NCBI RefSeq assembly: GCF_008831285.2
Contig: NC_045143.1
Coordinates: 9,123,503-9,187,502, forward strand
Length of the DNA: 64,000 bases
From: Nymphaea colorata
Taxonomy: Eukaryota; Streptophyta; Magnoliopsida; Nymphaeales; Nymphaeaceae
Direction: 5' to 3'
The notes below the pieces were generated by a model that was not told the DNA's origin, did no database searches, and saw nothing but the letters and a program-made list of their open reading frames with translations. The first letter of the stretch is position 1. Each line of letters begins with the position of its first letter. Below are positions 37,501 to 51,000 of the stretch, one piece after another. The position numbers were made by a program, and so were the translations under genes.

Positions 37501-38943
37501 GTCTGTGCTTTTCTGCCAAAAGGTGGACTTTTCTCTGTTCAAAAAATTGCATGCTAAAGACAAACTAAGCTGCCCAATAAATTTGGGTTTTTCTTTCTCT
37601 CAAGCATTGGCCATCCAATTCACTAATGGAGGTTGCATCAATTGAAAGGGCGACATTTGCAAGCTATCTTTTGAGAGGATAATTTATCCCAAAAGAAAAA
37701 AAGTAGATATTATTCTTTTCCTAAGGTTTTATAGCGACACTTAGAAGCCTGTCTCCGTGAGAATCTCAAATAGTCAAATATCTTGATAGATATTAAATTG
37801 TACATTGAAAAGGTCCCTAGTTAGTTGTTAATGGGGAATCCCTTCTTGCTAGAATTTTTTTGAGAAATTTGGATTGGCTGATGTTATTATAACACTGATA
37901 ATAGTGATTATGGATGATTGTTTAATTTTTTCTGGGTTTTCATAAATAAATAATTTTGTAAATTTGTTGATGCTTTTGGATGAAAATTAATATTCAGATG
38001 ACACTGTTGACTGTCCGATTCTTCACTGTTGCTAGTTCCTTTCCATGGATATGAATAATATGATGTTTTATTACTGAATTTGTATTTGAGATATACCAAT
38101 TATAAATGCTAAAATAATGCGGTATTATGGTTACCGTTTTTAATGTTAAAGCACTCTGTACTGCACGTTCTGCAGTTTAATGGTGGGAGTCAGCTGCAAT
38201 CAAGCGAAGTTGTCATTTTCTTTCTTTTTTTTTTTGCATTTATGAATAGTATTAGTTACTTTTGATAAAGTAAGATTCTTATTCTGAAGTGAAAATAATG
38301 GACAAAATGCAAAAGGATACTTAAATGGAGCTCACCGATTTGACTGTTCATTTGCATCCTTCTTCAACCAGGAAGAAGAAGAATCTGTTTTCATTAGTTG
38401 AGAAGCCTTCAGACAACAACTTGTCCTTGACATCAAGGCCCACGGGGGATCCTAGATGGAAGTTCACATTGGTGCAGGTGCAAATGCAGGTTGGAAGGGG
38501 TAATTTGGTCTAGTGTATTTAACTTTCTGGGTTGATTTGAGACTATGAGTTTTGTGAAGGATTTCGCTGCAGTTCAGTGATATGAAGTTCCTCCATTCCT
38601 TTGGTAAATAACATCTTGTGGAGTGTGAATAATCATAATTACTTCATCATTGCGATCTGAATTTCCTATCTTTATTTCTTCTTTGTAGGAGAACTATGCT
38701 CAATGCATTCATCTATATCATGTGTGATATTTGTTAGAGTTGACATGGACATGAACCATTTGCCTCAGGAGCCTTCCAGACAATGCCAGCTTACCCGTTT
38801 AAAAATGAAATGAACAAAATGATTGGTAACTATAATTTTTCTTTTTGTAGCTTTTTTTCTTTAGTTAACTGTGTCTTACTAAGTTTAATTCTGTATAAAG
38901 TTAACTTCATTGTCTTGTCCATAAGATAACGGTGTAATATCAG
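34561..38943. other. Upstream region of the zinc-knuckle gene, first exons unresolved
   Basis: A CT-rich stretch at 34600-34820 ends in a donor-like ctagcag / gtgagaaa and could be a leader exon. A CT microsatellite follows at about 34938-34958 and a run of 13 G lies near 35965-35977. At 38325-38513 there is a short frame beginning MELTDLTVHLHPSS. In a different frame inside it (about 38470-38490) the word GAGANAG can be read, a motif I remember from the N-terminus of this zinc-knuckle family. I cannot build a coherent first exon from these pieces. Confidence 0.4.
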
Positions 38944-41900
38944 AACTACCTCCATCTTGGTAGGCCACTGTGGGGACTTCATGCAGTCAGATAAGGGGAA
39001 GTTCATACGATTGTCAGAGTCTATGGACTCTGAGGAAATAAAATGTGCCAAAGGCGATCATCCTCCTATTGAATGCAATTCGATTAAAGCTGCTTTTGGC
39101 CTAACCAAGACTGATGCACCTATGGACAATGTAGTCACTGTTTTGCCTGGCAGTGTCAAGATATTGGGTATGTTCATGCATGTATGCTTTCAGTTTTTCT
39201 GTTTAGTCAAGTATTTATACTAATGAGGGCACAACACTGCAGCTCCTGAGTTTGAAAGGAGTTTTATATCTGCACCATGTGCAAAGGAGGAAGTCAACCC
39301 TGAGCAACTAGTGGTAGGTACTAGCACAGATGTGGAGAAACCCCTGGGACAAGGCCAGGGAATTGAACATGATGATGCAAAAAAGTTATCCTCCTCGGGA
39401 TCTGAATTAGCTGTACGTGAAGAAAATGACAGGTTTCTCAAACAAAGTGCCTCAAAGTCAGCATCTCTGATTTGCAACCAGAGGAAGTTACATTTGTTTC
39501 CTGAAGGAGATTCCACAAAGAAATTTTCACATACAAGCGAATGTCAAAAGTACATTGCCATTGAAGATGACATGAACGACTTTCAGAAATTTATATCTGC
39601 ATGTGACTATCTCCAAGTGATCCCAAAATCTGAAAGCAAAACCAACAGTGATGATCTGGATGCTGTAACTTCACGACCTGCAAAAGGGAGTTCTAGCAAT
39701 AGTCTTCCTGATATTAAAGAACCGCTGCTTATCAAGAACAATGAGGGTGCTTGCTTAGAAGCTTGTCTTGACAACTTTGGGGGCCCTTCTGCTGAAGAAG
39801 ACGACAACAATGATATCCTTAACACTGGAAAGTATAAAGGAACTAAGGTGAGCCAGGAGAACGGGAGCCATGAGAGTGTTGAAGGAAGTGATAACGTGCA
39901 AAGTGTTTCAACAGGGAAAAGGAAATGCAGCTTCACTGATGGCATGAGGTCCAGCAAGATTCAGAAATTGAATGCAGGGACTACCTCCTGTTCAGAATCA
40001 TTTCTTAAGAAGGGATCGTCTTTTATGAAGTGGATTTCAAACGTAATGAAGGGATTGTCTGAGTTCAATTTGGATAGAAAGTTCTTGTCAGAAAATTCAT
40101 CAAGACGTCTTAATGATGATCATGTAAATCTTGATTCTCTCTGCATGTTGGAAGAGACTGATCAAGATGCAGATATGTGCAGAAATAGGAGCTTCCAAAA
40201 CTTTTTTCACTCCATGTATTGTAAAAATTTGAGGCTTCATGCTGAAAACATTGAAAATTCAGAATGTGTAATGGAAGCCAAGGAATCATGGAAAGTTGGG
40301 GAAACTAGCAGAAGGCCTTTTGGGGAAGGTTGCTCCTACACAGCTTCTGGTAAGAATACAGAACTGCCTTATCAGCCTAACCTATCTAAACTAGATGAGA
40401 GATCTGGTTCACCAATTGGTGGAAATTCATCATGGTTATTAACCCTACCAAGTTTGGATAATGGTATAGCAGTCTCCAAAGAAAAGTACAAGGACAAGAT
40501 TGGAGGAAAAAGTTGTTCATATAATATAGCCTGTGGCTTTGAGAAAACTGGGATTAACTTACCAAGAGCATCTTCTGTAAAAGGGTCTGGTTCCATTACG
40601 AATGTTATGTTGCAGCCTATGCCTGATGTTATTGAGGGAGGAAAACCGTCAGAAACAAGCAACAAAAAGGTTACAGAAAAAAATCTCTGGATAGCTCGGT
40701 TATCACCAAGTTGTTCTGCACCTTCCTTAAAGCCACTGAATGATGGCAAAGGAGTATACTGTGCAAATGAGGCACTTGCACTTGTTGATCAAGGTGTTTC
40801 TTCAATTCATAATAATGTTGATGCTGCCATGAAGCTCAAAATGTTAGAAGCCAGTCAACCTCCTTCAAGGAGAAGCATGGATTGCTGCATCAGTTCAATG
40901 GACATGCCATGTTCAAAAAGAAATGAGAATTTCAAACTAGAAAAGTTGCCAACCAAGTTGCCTTCTCAGAGGTTTATCTTACCTTTTCTGAGATCTGCCA
41001 ACATTTCAGATTCCCCTGCAAATGACGAGGAAATTTCTAACAATGCTGACATGATTTTTTCTAGGAATGTAAAGGATTTGGACATCCATAAACAGACTAT
41101 CACAGTATCAACAGCCAGGGAAACACATACATTACTTTGTTTCTTTTGCGGCTCTGTAGACCATTCCATAAGAAAGTGCTCAGAGATTGCAAAGTGCAAG
41201 CTTGAGTATCCCTTGACAAACATAATTGCTTGTGATAGCGATGAAGAATCTTCATATTTCTGCATTCGCTGTTTCCAGCTTGGCCATTGGGCTATGTCAT
41301 GTCCATTGCTATCCTCTCCTGCAGATTGTACGGGTCTTGTGAGACTGAGCTGTGAGAAAGCTGGTGCTCTACTTGATCACGATAGGAAGCATTCAACACA
41401 GCCGAAGACTATAGATAACGATTACTGGTTTAACAAAGAAAAAACGAAAGTTGCAGACAATGATCAGGCAGCTGTTGGAAACCCTAGGCTCGAGAGGAGT
41501 CAATCTGCTCCCAGCTCTGGCTGTCTGGAATCAAAACCAAATCAAATTATACCGTTTTTTGGCCCTCACGGTGGGAAGGTTCCATCATTACCGCATGCAA
41601 TGTTTGAAAGAATCAGGAGGCTTCAACTCTCCCGCTCTGATATTGTTAGGTGATTACAGCTTTTTTTTTTTTTTTTTTTGGTTTGTTTGTTTGCAGCAGG
41701 ATGTTAGTGTATAGTTTGTTCCCATCTGTTGGATGGTGAGTCGGTGACTACATAATTGTTTGTGGGCCATGTTGTGTTCTTGGTCTCTTCATCTGTCAGT
41801 TTGGTCATCCACAATTGTATCTTTCATCGTCAAATATAAGCTGTTGCTACAGGAAAATATTCTGATCCCTAAAACACCTGAGTGAACTATTTTAGTAGTG

Positions 41901-44679
41901 ATTGAGTGGCTGATGTCTTTGTTTCTGTCTACGTTTGTGAATTCTTTAGGGAACAAACTTTTTTTCAGGAAGATGTTTCCTTTTTGGAGATCAAATCTAA
42001 ATATTCCAGGTCTATTTTTTGACCTGATTGCATCATCCACTTAAGATCAAGGATATCTGTCATTGTTTGCTCATGTTTTATATTCAATGTTTGCTTCATA
42101 TTTTATGTTTTAATCTATAGACCATGCATCACAAATTGAAAATTTTCTTGGCACTGTAAAGTATGGTAGCTGTCAAAATTTTAGATTATTGTCGCTGTAA
42201 AGTATGTGTATACTGCATTTCTTTTTTTGGTTTCTTTAGGATATTTTCATATCTTTTGGCTCTTTGAAGGACATTATGGAATATGAGACATATAGTGGAT
42301 TAGCTGATGTCTGCCATTGCCATTCATAACAATGAGAAGAAAATGACCGTTCACATTATGCGTGATGTCACAATATCTTTTTGTTCATGTATTCTCCGCA
42401 TGATATCTTTATGGAATTGCTTAGACATTGGAAACTTATAACTTATAAGTAGCTTCTTCCATGGAGAAGAGAAAATGGGGTGTTATAGGATATGCTCTTT
42501 TAATCCAAAAATGTGTTTTTTTTGCTGTTAAACTTCATAGACTGATTGCCCAAAAATGCAGAGGAATGCTTCCAGTGACCATGTTTTATGTTGTAGGAGA
42601 GGATAGTGACTATTCTTAAACAGTACAAATAAAAGCTTAAACAATTTACTTTTGCTTAAGATAGTCTTATGAGTGCATTGCTAGCTGGGAATCTGATTCT
42701 CTTGGTCACCTTTGTTTTCTTTCTTTCTTTATTTTCTTTTGTATCTGAAAGTGGCATAATGAGGAAGTCAAAATACCTTTGTCTAGTAAACATGGAACTA
42801 GGTCTATAGCCTATTACACCTATCTCCATTTTTCCTTCACCGATCCGGTTGAATGTTGAGTTGTCATGTTCGACTTCATTAGCATGAAGTCTCAAGTCAT
42901 CAGTAGTTATCTTTTAAATGGTCATTCCTTAGCTGTAACTGTCACGATGGAAATTCACCATGATCCATTGCTTTAGTTGAGACTTGAGAGAGTGAATCTG
43001 TAAATTTCACATTTTCGGATAAAGATGTCTTGAGTAACTAGTGCTGCATCAAGAAATTTCTATGTAGTTCTAGTACTAAGGAATTCTCATAAGGGTATAT
43101 TATTATGTCTTTGAGAAGGGATGTTTCTTGTAGAATATCATGCTTGATTACTTCATCCTAAGATGCTTGATGTGCAACCAATGAAAGATGTACCAGTATC
43201 ATTCGCAGACTCTTATCCTTCATTTGCTTGATGTTTGTTTAGCATACTATGCTTCATTCTCTGTTGGATGAGTTATCCCCTAACTATTTGATATCACATG
43301 AACCATCTTATCTTTGACATGCATATGTCATAGATGGATGAAAGTGCCCCAACTCAACCTCCATCTCAAAGGCTTTTTCCTGCGTGTGCGCTTCAGAAAG
43401 TGGGAAGAACGACTTGGTGGTGGTTATTGTGTGGCTTGCATTAGTGGTAAGAGAAGGCACTGTCTTGTATTTTCCATAGTTCCACCTGTAAAGATTAGTC
43501 CTGTGAAACTATGCTTTTATATTGGTGTATGAAGCTTCTGAAGTTGTTGAAACAAATAAACTAGAATGATCTTCACTTTGTGGTGTTTCACCTACTTGTT
43601 TATATTGTTTTGTAGTTTCCTTCTTCACCTGTGCAAATTTTACAGGGGTTACTCAAGAAAGAGAACATGGCAGGAATAAGATTCAGCTCTTAGTGAACCT
43701 GGGGGGTTTCAGTTGCTTGGTTGACTACTGTTACATTTCCAACCATGAATTTACAGAGGTATGTTGTGGAACCATGTTATGTCAGAAATTCATTGATACA
43801 TCTTTTGGCTCAAAATTGGCATACTTTTGCCCGCTTTACCTGAAGTTTCTAAAATCGTTATTGCATTCATGCTCTCTGTTGTTAGTACTCATTATCTCAC
43901 ATGGCCTCCACTTTCTCTTACATCTATTGCTTTTTATGTAAATCCCAGAGCATTGCCACATCCCATCATCCATGGTTGTCCTATGTGATTTAGCTACTTG
44001 ATTTTTGGTTCTGCATACTGCTCCCGTGAAGTTCCAGAAGTTCCTCCAATTCCTTTTCTAGAATAATATACTTATGTATTTTTTAGTCCTTTTTACTTTT
44101 CGATGTAAAGGGTAAACTCCAGAAGATCTCCTTGTTCCTGCATGCATGGTTGTCACGTATGAACTAGCTACATGAATTTTTTGGTTTTGCATACTGTTTC
44201 CATTAGTCTTTTCATTTTTCAGGAAGTTCCTTCTTTTCCTTGTCCGAGAATAATACCAATTCGTGGATTTTTTAGTCTTTTCTTGTGATATTCCCATGAT
44301 GATTAAGAAACTTAATGCAATTGATACGAGTAGCTCTCCTTGCTCTTTAATATTCAACATTCTGTATGTTATTTTGGAGGCATAATGATGTTCAGTGCCA
44401 TCATGGAGATTTTCTTAGTCATATTTGTTCCGGTCTGTCCTTGGCTAGTTAGCCTATGAAGTATGGGAAAAATACTGATTTTCTGCATGATTAACTATGT
44501 GAGCTTCTAGACTGTTAACTCCAAAATGCATCTGCTGTTTATTTTCCGTTTCTGTCCAGGAGGAGGTCATGGAATGGTGGTTCTCGACTTTGAGTGGTGA
44601 TGCGAATGTGCCGTCTGAAGAAGATTTCAGATTGAAGATTGAGGAGAAAAAAAAACTGAATATTAGTTGTCCAGAGTAA
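38944..44679 (+). CDS. Plant zinc-knuckle (CCHC) protein of unknown function, 5' end unresolved
   Basis: Five exons join in phase: 38944-39167, 39243-41649, 43334-43446, 43646-43758 and 44560-44679 (stop at 44677). Exon 2 encodes a long, Ser-rich, poorly structured region, then two CCHC zinc knuckles: CFFCGSVDHSIRKC (41138-41179) and CIRCFQLGHWAMSC (41261-41302). After SRSDIVR the later exons encode WMKVPQLNLHLKGFFLRVRF, YCVACISG, LVNLGGFSCLVDYCYISNHEF and EEVMEWWFSTL. I recognise this as the conserved C-terminal module of a land-plant nuclear-type family, possibly Plus3-like. The zinc knuckles suggest RNA or single-stranded DNA binding; this is inference. The exon-2 frame stays open for over 800 codons, so it is under coding constraint. 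The true start codon lies upstream of 38944 or at the in-frame ATG at 38981. Confidence 0.82.
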
Positions 44680-44699
44680 TGTTTTCTGAATAGTTCGGT

Positions 44700-45934
44700 A
44701 CTGTAAATAGGAGAGTAGCATTATTTGGGAGCAAGCAGATTTGCTTTAAATTCCAATCTACTTGGTTCCAGCATTCCTTTATGTGCACGCATAATCAGAT
44801 GCATGCATTTTACACACGTGCATTTTGTACTATATCAACAGGAATTATTTGCAGCTTCCTTGTCTGAGTCAAACAGATGTAGCGTTGCTATCTGATGTTA
44901 TGCCAAGGAAAAGCATGTGGCGCAATTGTCTCATACGTCTCTTGCTCTATCATGACAGATTATAGCAAAACAGGACAATAAAATAAAGCAAAGCGTTGAG
45001 ATCTATGAAATTAAGTTTCTGTTTACCTGAGCAACTAGGCTAGCGAAACAGCTAACCAACTTGCATTTGTTCGGAACTACTTCTAGGACATGAATTTGAG
45101 CCACACAGAAGAAACTAGTCCTTTCTGCAAGACCTTTCGAGCCTCCCTGTAGTTACAGTAAACCGACTTGGTTTTCAGTGGCTGCATGTTTTGACAGTAT
45201 GCCATAGTAACTATGCTATGCCCCTCGAAACTGGACAATGTCAGCTTTTCAAAAACTACCTAATGAAGCAAAATGAACCTCCAAAGGCTAGGCAGTCAGT
45301 GTAATTCGAAAGTGAGTCAGCCTTTCTGAAAACAAAAAAATAGAACAAAAGAATATGGCTTGTGATTCTATCCTTTTCAATTAATAGTGTAACAACAGCA
45401 ATTAATTAAATCCCCAAAGCAATCCTAAACATTAAAAAAATATATATATACATATATATCTCGTTAAGTAACATTTAACCGTAGCAAATTGTTATACATC
45501 TGAACAACTAAAATTCAAATGGGAAAAATGATCCCCCTGAAAATAAATATGGAGCCTTTGTAAAAAACATGGTCACTTTTCAAAAACATTATGTTAAACA
45601 TAAAAAAAATAATGACAAACTGGAAAAAGTGAAATCACGATATTTTATAGAGTACCCCCAAATTCAAAACATTGTTTTCTTTTCTTTTGAAATTTGTTCT
45701 TTTTCTTGTGGAAAATTATTCTTTTAAAATATCTTAAGCCTTCAAGGGCTTCTTTTAACTTTTCAGCAACCATTCCAATAAGAAAAATAGTGAAAACCGC
45801 TTCTCCATTGTTTTTACCAGAAAATGAAAATGCTCATGACGTTATTTTCTTATTTTTCTTTCAACCACCCATTCTAATAGGTCTGACCACCTTCATAAGT
45901 GAACTGAGTGGTTCTGGATAGCCAGAGCCCCATT

Positions 45935-45974
<40 letters not shown>

Positions 45975-46890
45975 CTTCTTAAATTTCTGAAATTTTCTCC
46001 AAAAAATTAAACTTTCAATTAGTGCGCAAGAAAAACTAGCCAATTTGTCTTTCCAAAAATCTTTAAAGTGGTAAAATGCTTAAAAAATTGAGGTTGCAAG
46101 TTTTTAAGATGTTGCATCTATTTTTTTTTTTCTGAAAGCCTCTCCAGAGCCTAAATAAAAGCATAGAGTCTATTGCTTATAGCGTGAGAGAGAGAGAGAG
46201 ATTCCACCGTGGCTTTGGTTCTCCTTCTCTCAAAAACTAAGTTTTCCACAGTAATTATTCATTAGTTTCAATATCTCCTTCTTCATACACTTCTATATCA
46301 AGATTTGCTCCTTCCGACGAGTTTCGCATGAGAGTCTCACTTGAGAATGATATATTTTCCGCAATTACATGGCGTCAAGTTCTACCAAATCTAGCTTTAA
46401 CTTTCTCAAAATGACCAAGCACCAAAGTTAGATGGCGAGACAGAGTCTTAAAGTTTTCAAATGAGAACTTTGTTTGCATCGCACAAGCTTTGATAGTTGG
46501 TTGTTAAAGGAAATGAAGAGCCTGATGCTGATGCTATTTTGGCTTCGTGAACTTTGGCAAAGCAAGAAGAATTCAAAGATTGAAAGAGTAAAGACACTAG
46601 AACTGTTTTCTTCATTAATGGTAATCAAATTCATTTTTCTTCATATCATGAATGCTGAAACCAAAAGAAATTTCAAAGAAGTCGCAACAGTCCAAATTTG
46701 ATCGCTTTGGAGAGAGTTTGATGTGTTGTTGATTAATGATAGTAAAAACATGCAAAAGTTTTTTTTTTCTCAAATTGATGAAGTTGTGAATTAGAGAATT
46801 TTAGGGACAAAACTATAGATAAAAAATTTATTGAAAAAGTATTACGGAATTTACCATCTAAATTTATGATTATGCAGTTGCTATAATTGA
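44700..46890. other. Intergenic, no gene supported
   Basis: AT-rich. A TA microsatellite occurs at 45937-45973. A GA run of about ten bases lies near 46188-46200. The remaining open frames are short and not recognisable. Confidence 0.55.
45937..45973. repeat. (TA)n microsatellite
   Basis: About 18 TA units. Confidence 0.9.
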
Positions 46891-46969
46891 AGAATGGAAA
46901 GATCCAAAGGCCATAAACAAATTGAAGGCGAACTAGAACTTTGAGATATAACAGATAGGATGGCAAAAT

Positions 46970-47320
46970 CTGAGTCATAGTACTATGAGTGCGAAAAAGA
47001 TGGACATAAATTAAAAGATTGCATGTCCAAATACACTCAATGTAAAACTCCAAATCATTATAAAGGATTGCTAAATTTGAAAAAAAAATAAAGAAAAATT
47101 TTCATGAATTGGTGAACAAAGAATATTATCATTTATTCTTTTCATCTTATATGTCGGTCAGGAGTCACTTGATATTTTGATAGTAGGTGCATCAATAACA
47201 TAACAGACAGTCAGGAATGCATTACTAAATTGGATGAAGGAATCAAAAGTAATAGAGGATGGAAAGCTTTAGGTATTAGAAGGATAAAAATTAAAATTTA
47301 GAACTAAAAGCCAATTGGTA
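46970..47320 (+). pseudogene. Degenerate Copia-type gag zinc knuckle and protease fragment
   Basis: At about 46980-47030 a frame reads YYECEKDGHKLKDC, a retroelement CCHC knuckle in which the first Cys is apparently replaced. At about 47173-47253 another frame reads YFDSRCINNITDSQEC and TKLDEGIKSN, resembling the Copia aspartic protease start (normally DSG) and the block after it. Stops and shifts separate the two. No LTR could be assigned. It is an old, non-functional remnant. Confidence 0.55.
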
Positions 47321-47427
47321 GAAGGGAATTAGTGACTGTATCGTATAATAAAAGTATGGTGCTTTTAATAATAATTTATAGCAAGTAATAGTTTTTTTTA
47401 TTTTTTAACCATCCAACAATATCATAT

Positions 47428-47430
<3 letters not shown>

Positions 47431-47466
<36 letters not shown>
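47431..47466. repeat. (AT)n microsatellite
   Basis: About 17 AT units, preceded by accatccaacaatatcat. A related prefix (ttatccaacaacatcc) precedes the longer AT tract at 54097. Confidence 0.9.
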
Positions 47467-48014
47467 GAAAATTGATTGAACCCAGATCAGAAATAAAAAC
47501 CATACAAAATTTTTAAACATAATACAAACATCTTAATACATTTATAAAAACTATTTTGCTATAAAACATGCTTTATTTCAAGTTGTTTTACAAAAAATGA
47601 AGATTTTTTTACCATCAAAATTTTGATGTTATATGAGCTGTCCCATTTTTACTTACAATTAAATTAAAAAATGGATAACTTTTCATTGCAGGGGAACAAT
47701 TATGGTTTTAAAATTTTAAGAAAAGCCGAAATATAATTTTTCAAAATTTTTACTCAGGTTAAACAAAAAAAATTAAATTTAAATGTAAATGTAAAATTTT
47801 AACTTTTAAAACATATAAAAGAGGGGAGAATGGTCCTTGCCAGCCCCGTGCCTCCCGGATAGCTGCGAGATAAGGGTGAACACGAAATCGAGCTTGAGTT
47901 TAGTCAGCTTGACTAAAGAAACCTCGAGCTCGACTGATGTTTGCATCCCAAAATTTTTATTGATTTTGGAGTGCTCTAGAAAAATAAGGTTTTGTTTTGA
48001 AAGAGGAAAGAAAG

Positions 48015-48085
48015 GGACTCGCCTGTCGGTACGAGGATCAACCGTTCCCGGCGCCTTTAACGGGGGTAATCAATCCAAGGGCTAT
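48015..48085 (+). repeat. Left arm of an inverted repeat (pairs with 52110-52180)
   Basis: The words gtcggtacgagg, caacc and gcctttaac followed by ggggtaat occur here on the plus strand, and at 52110-52180 on the minus strand in the same order. By eye identity is about 80% over 70 bp, with weaker similarity extending outward. Confidence 0.8.
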
Positions 48086-51000
48086 GTTTAGTATTGACGT
48101 ATTTCATTTTGGCTTAAACATCTTTTCTATATGCGGTGTAAAAGAATATTGGAAGTTTGATGTTTCAAACTTTTAAAAAGGTTCTTGAACAATTGCTTGA
48201 GAATATGAAACATTTTGATGAAAACTAGAGTTGAGAAATCTTTTAAATATCATTTGAAAAGCTTGGAAATCACTTTGAAGTCATTTTAGTGTTCTCTTAA
48301 GACTTTAAGTAGGCTTGAGATTTTGTTCTAATTCGGTTACCACCTACTTAGAGCTCCATCTCATCTTGCTTAAATTCTTTTAGAGATGTATTTGTGCTCA
48401 TTTGTGATATTGAGTGGAAGTGTGTTAACACCCCAAATTTTTCCACATCAAAATTGAAGCAATGTGAAAATTTCTCAAAAGAATTGTGAAATTTTGCAAT
48501 TTCAATGTCAATTTCAAACCTAAACGTAATTTGGATTCGAATTATGAATTTAACTTGTGACACAAATCCCAATGCAGGATTACGAGTTCAAACTATGTCC
48601 AAATTAGGATTTGAAATCCAAATCCAATTGCAAAATTCAAAATTTTGACTTAGATCCAAAAATTGGATCTAATTCGGTCTAGAATGCTATGTGGGACGCA
48701 CGTGTGGGCCCCACCTAGCCCGTGTGGTCATGAGCCCCCCAGGTCACTCCCCCCATTTAAAAAAATAAATAAATGTTTTCTCTCAATTAAATGAAAAATC
48801 ATTTTCAAGGAGAAATGAATGATATCATAACTAAAAACCTAGGAAAAGAGAAACATTTATGCATCTCTCTCTTCTTTAACTAGGTTCTCTTTAAAGAGTT
48901 TTCAATCTTCCAAAAGCAATAACTAGGTTGGTCAAACCCACTTAATTCAAGTAGGTTCAACCCTAATGCACCCAAATCTTAGCTAGGCTCAGTCAACATG
49001 AGCTTAGCTTGGCCAAAAAGTAGGTCTGTCTCACGATCCAATTAATGGACGAAAATAGACTTTGACCGAATCAAACTCACTTTGACTAAACTCAGTCAAA
49101 GTACAATTTAGCTCAATTAAGAGCTTTTTTGGCTCAAATTTATCAAATTACCTCAAACAAAGTCAAACTACTTGCAAATAAGATTTGACTTTCGTCAATT
49201 GGTCGAAATTGACCAATCTAGACAATTTTGCCCTTCTATGGTCAAATTGAGATTACAGAGTCCAAAATTGGTTTATGAAAGACAAATAAATATTTAGATT
49301 TGTCAAATGCATAAATAAAATACCAAATTAAAATTCAATCTTTCAAACGAAAGTTTGATTCAGTTGAAATCCGTCTTCAATCAAATTGTAGACGAAAATA
49401 CCTTTTTCGAGCCAAATTTGATAGACTTTTCAAATTTTATTCAAATTTAAATTGAATTATCATAATTCAATGACATTTGGAGCTTAGTAAGTATGTTTTG
49501 ACCTAACAAGCTCGATTTCAAACAAAAAAATAAAGAAATAGCACAAAATAAGACAAAACCCTATGCAAGAGCATTTTCGTCTGAATTTTTGGTCAAAGTT
49601 GGTCAGCTAGGTCTGAACCAATGTTGACCAAACCTAGCCCAGCCCACCTAGCTCATGTAAATAGGCTAAGAAATGGTCAATTAGAGTCTTTAAATCCTAT
49701 TTAACTCATTTTACAAGTTCCCAAGGTCTTAAGCAAGTTCCCATGGTGAGTTAAAAAGGTGGTTGAACCTACCTCCTCGTCCATATAAGCCTTCTCTTGG
49801 CCACCAAGAAGGGGGACGAAATTTTCAAGCACTTCACCAAGTTGTGGCAGCCAAAGAGCTAGGAGGGAGAAGCCAAGGAAGAGAGAAGAGATTCGTCCAA
49901 GTACTCTTCCCTCTTTTCTCATATTTTCTTCCTCATTTCTCTCCATTGATTTTGCTTAGGGTGCTTAAGTGAACCCTTAGGATTTTCGTGGTGAGAAGCC
50001 TTCTTTCCTACTACAAATTCCAGCAAGCAAACTATTATACTTCTAGCTTTGCTAAGCTCGAATCCAAACTTGAATTCTTGCTTAGGATTGCTCGATTTAG
50101 AAAATAAGTGAAGGCGAAGATCAAGTATCAAGACCGACCGCAAGGTAGGTGATTTTAACCATTTCTCATCTATTTTGGCTTCTCATTAGTTCATTTTAAG
50201 TCCAGCAATTCGTGAAAAGGTTTATTTTCATTTGTTTCATGGCTGGGAATGATGTCCAGTTAAGAGAAACCTACGATTAAATGTACATGTTAATGCATCA
50301 CGCATGCATACGTCGGTTTTTCTTAAAAATGAACCCATGTATCAAATTTTGAAAAATGCCCTAAGGCCACGTCCCTTTCAAAATAACCAGCTTAAAACCA
50401 TTTTGAACTCCCCACTATGAGAGAATATCACGGTGAGAGAGTGATCTTGCTGCAATATATATATGACGAAAAGACCTATTAAGGATGGATGCATTCTCAT
50501 GAATGTAATCCACCTTTGCATGATGAAATTAAAGATGAACTAGCTTGAGCATTCATTTATCCATTTCTATTTAAAGTTATTTTCTTTCATGCTTTATTTA
50601 ATTGATCAAGGGTAGTAGGGGAGATTTGGAACAAGTTTTCAATTTTTCCACGTAAAAGAACACAACTATGAATCTTCATGATTTGTAAGTTATGTGCTCC
50701 CTTCATGAAATTTCATTTTGAAGAGTAAAGTATGTATATGTATACATTGTTATATGTATACATATACGTTTAAAAATTGTTTTCTTCTCTTAAAATCAGA
50801 TTGGAACACGTTTCCAAACTGGTTTTAAGAAGATGGTTCATTTTGACTTTCATAGTACCAAGTTATGAAATCATTTTCATTTCATTTTAAAATTTGTTTA
50901 ATTTCAGCAATCCATACGTAAGATGTATGTATGTTGTTGAAATCAGACCATATTTTATAAGAATTGGTTTGACAATGTCAAATTTTACATATTTGAAATG

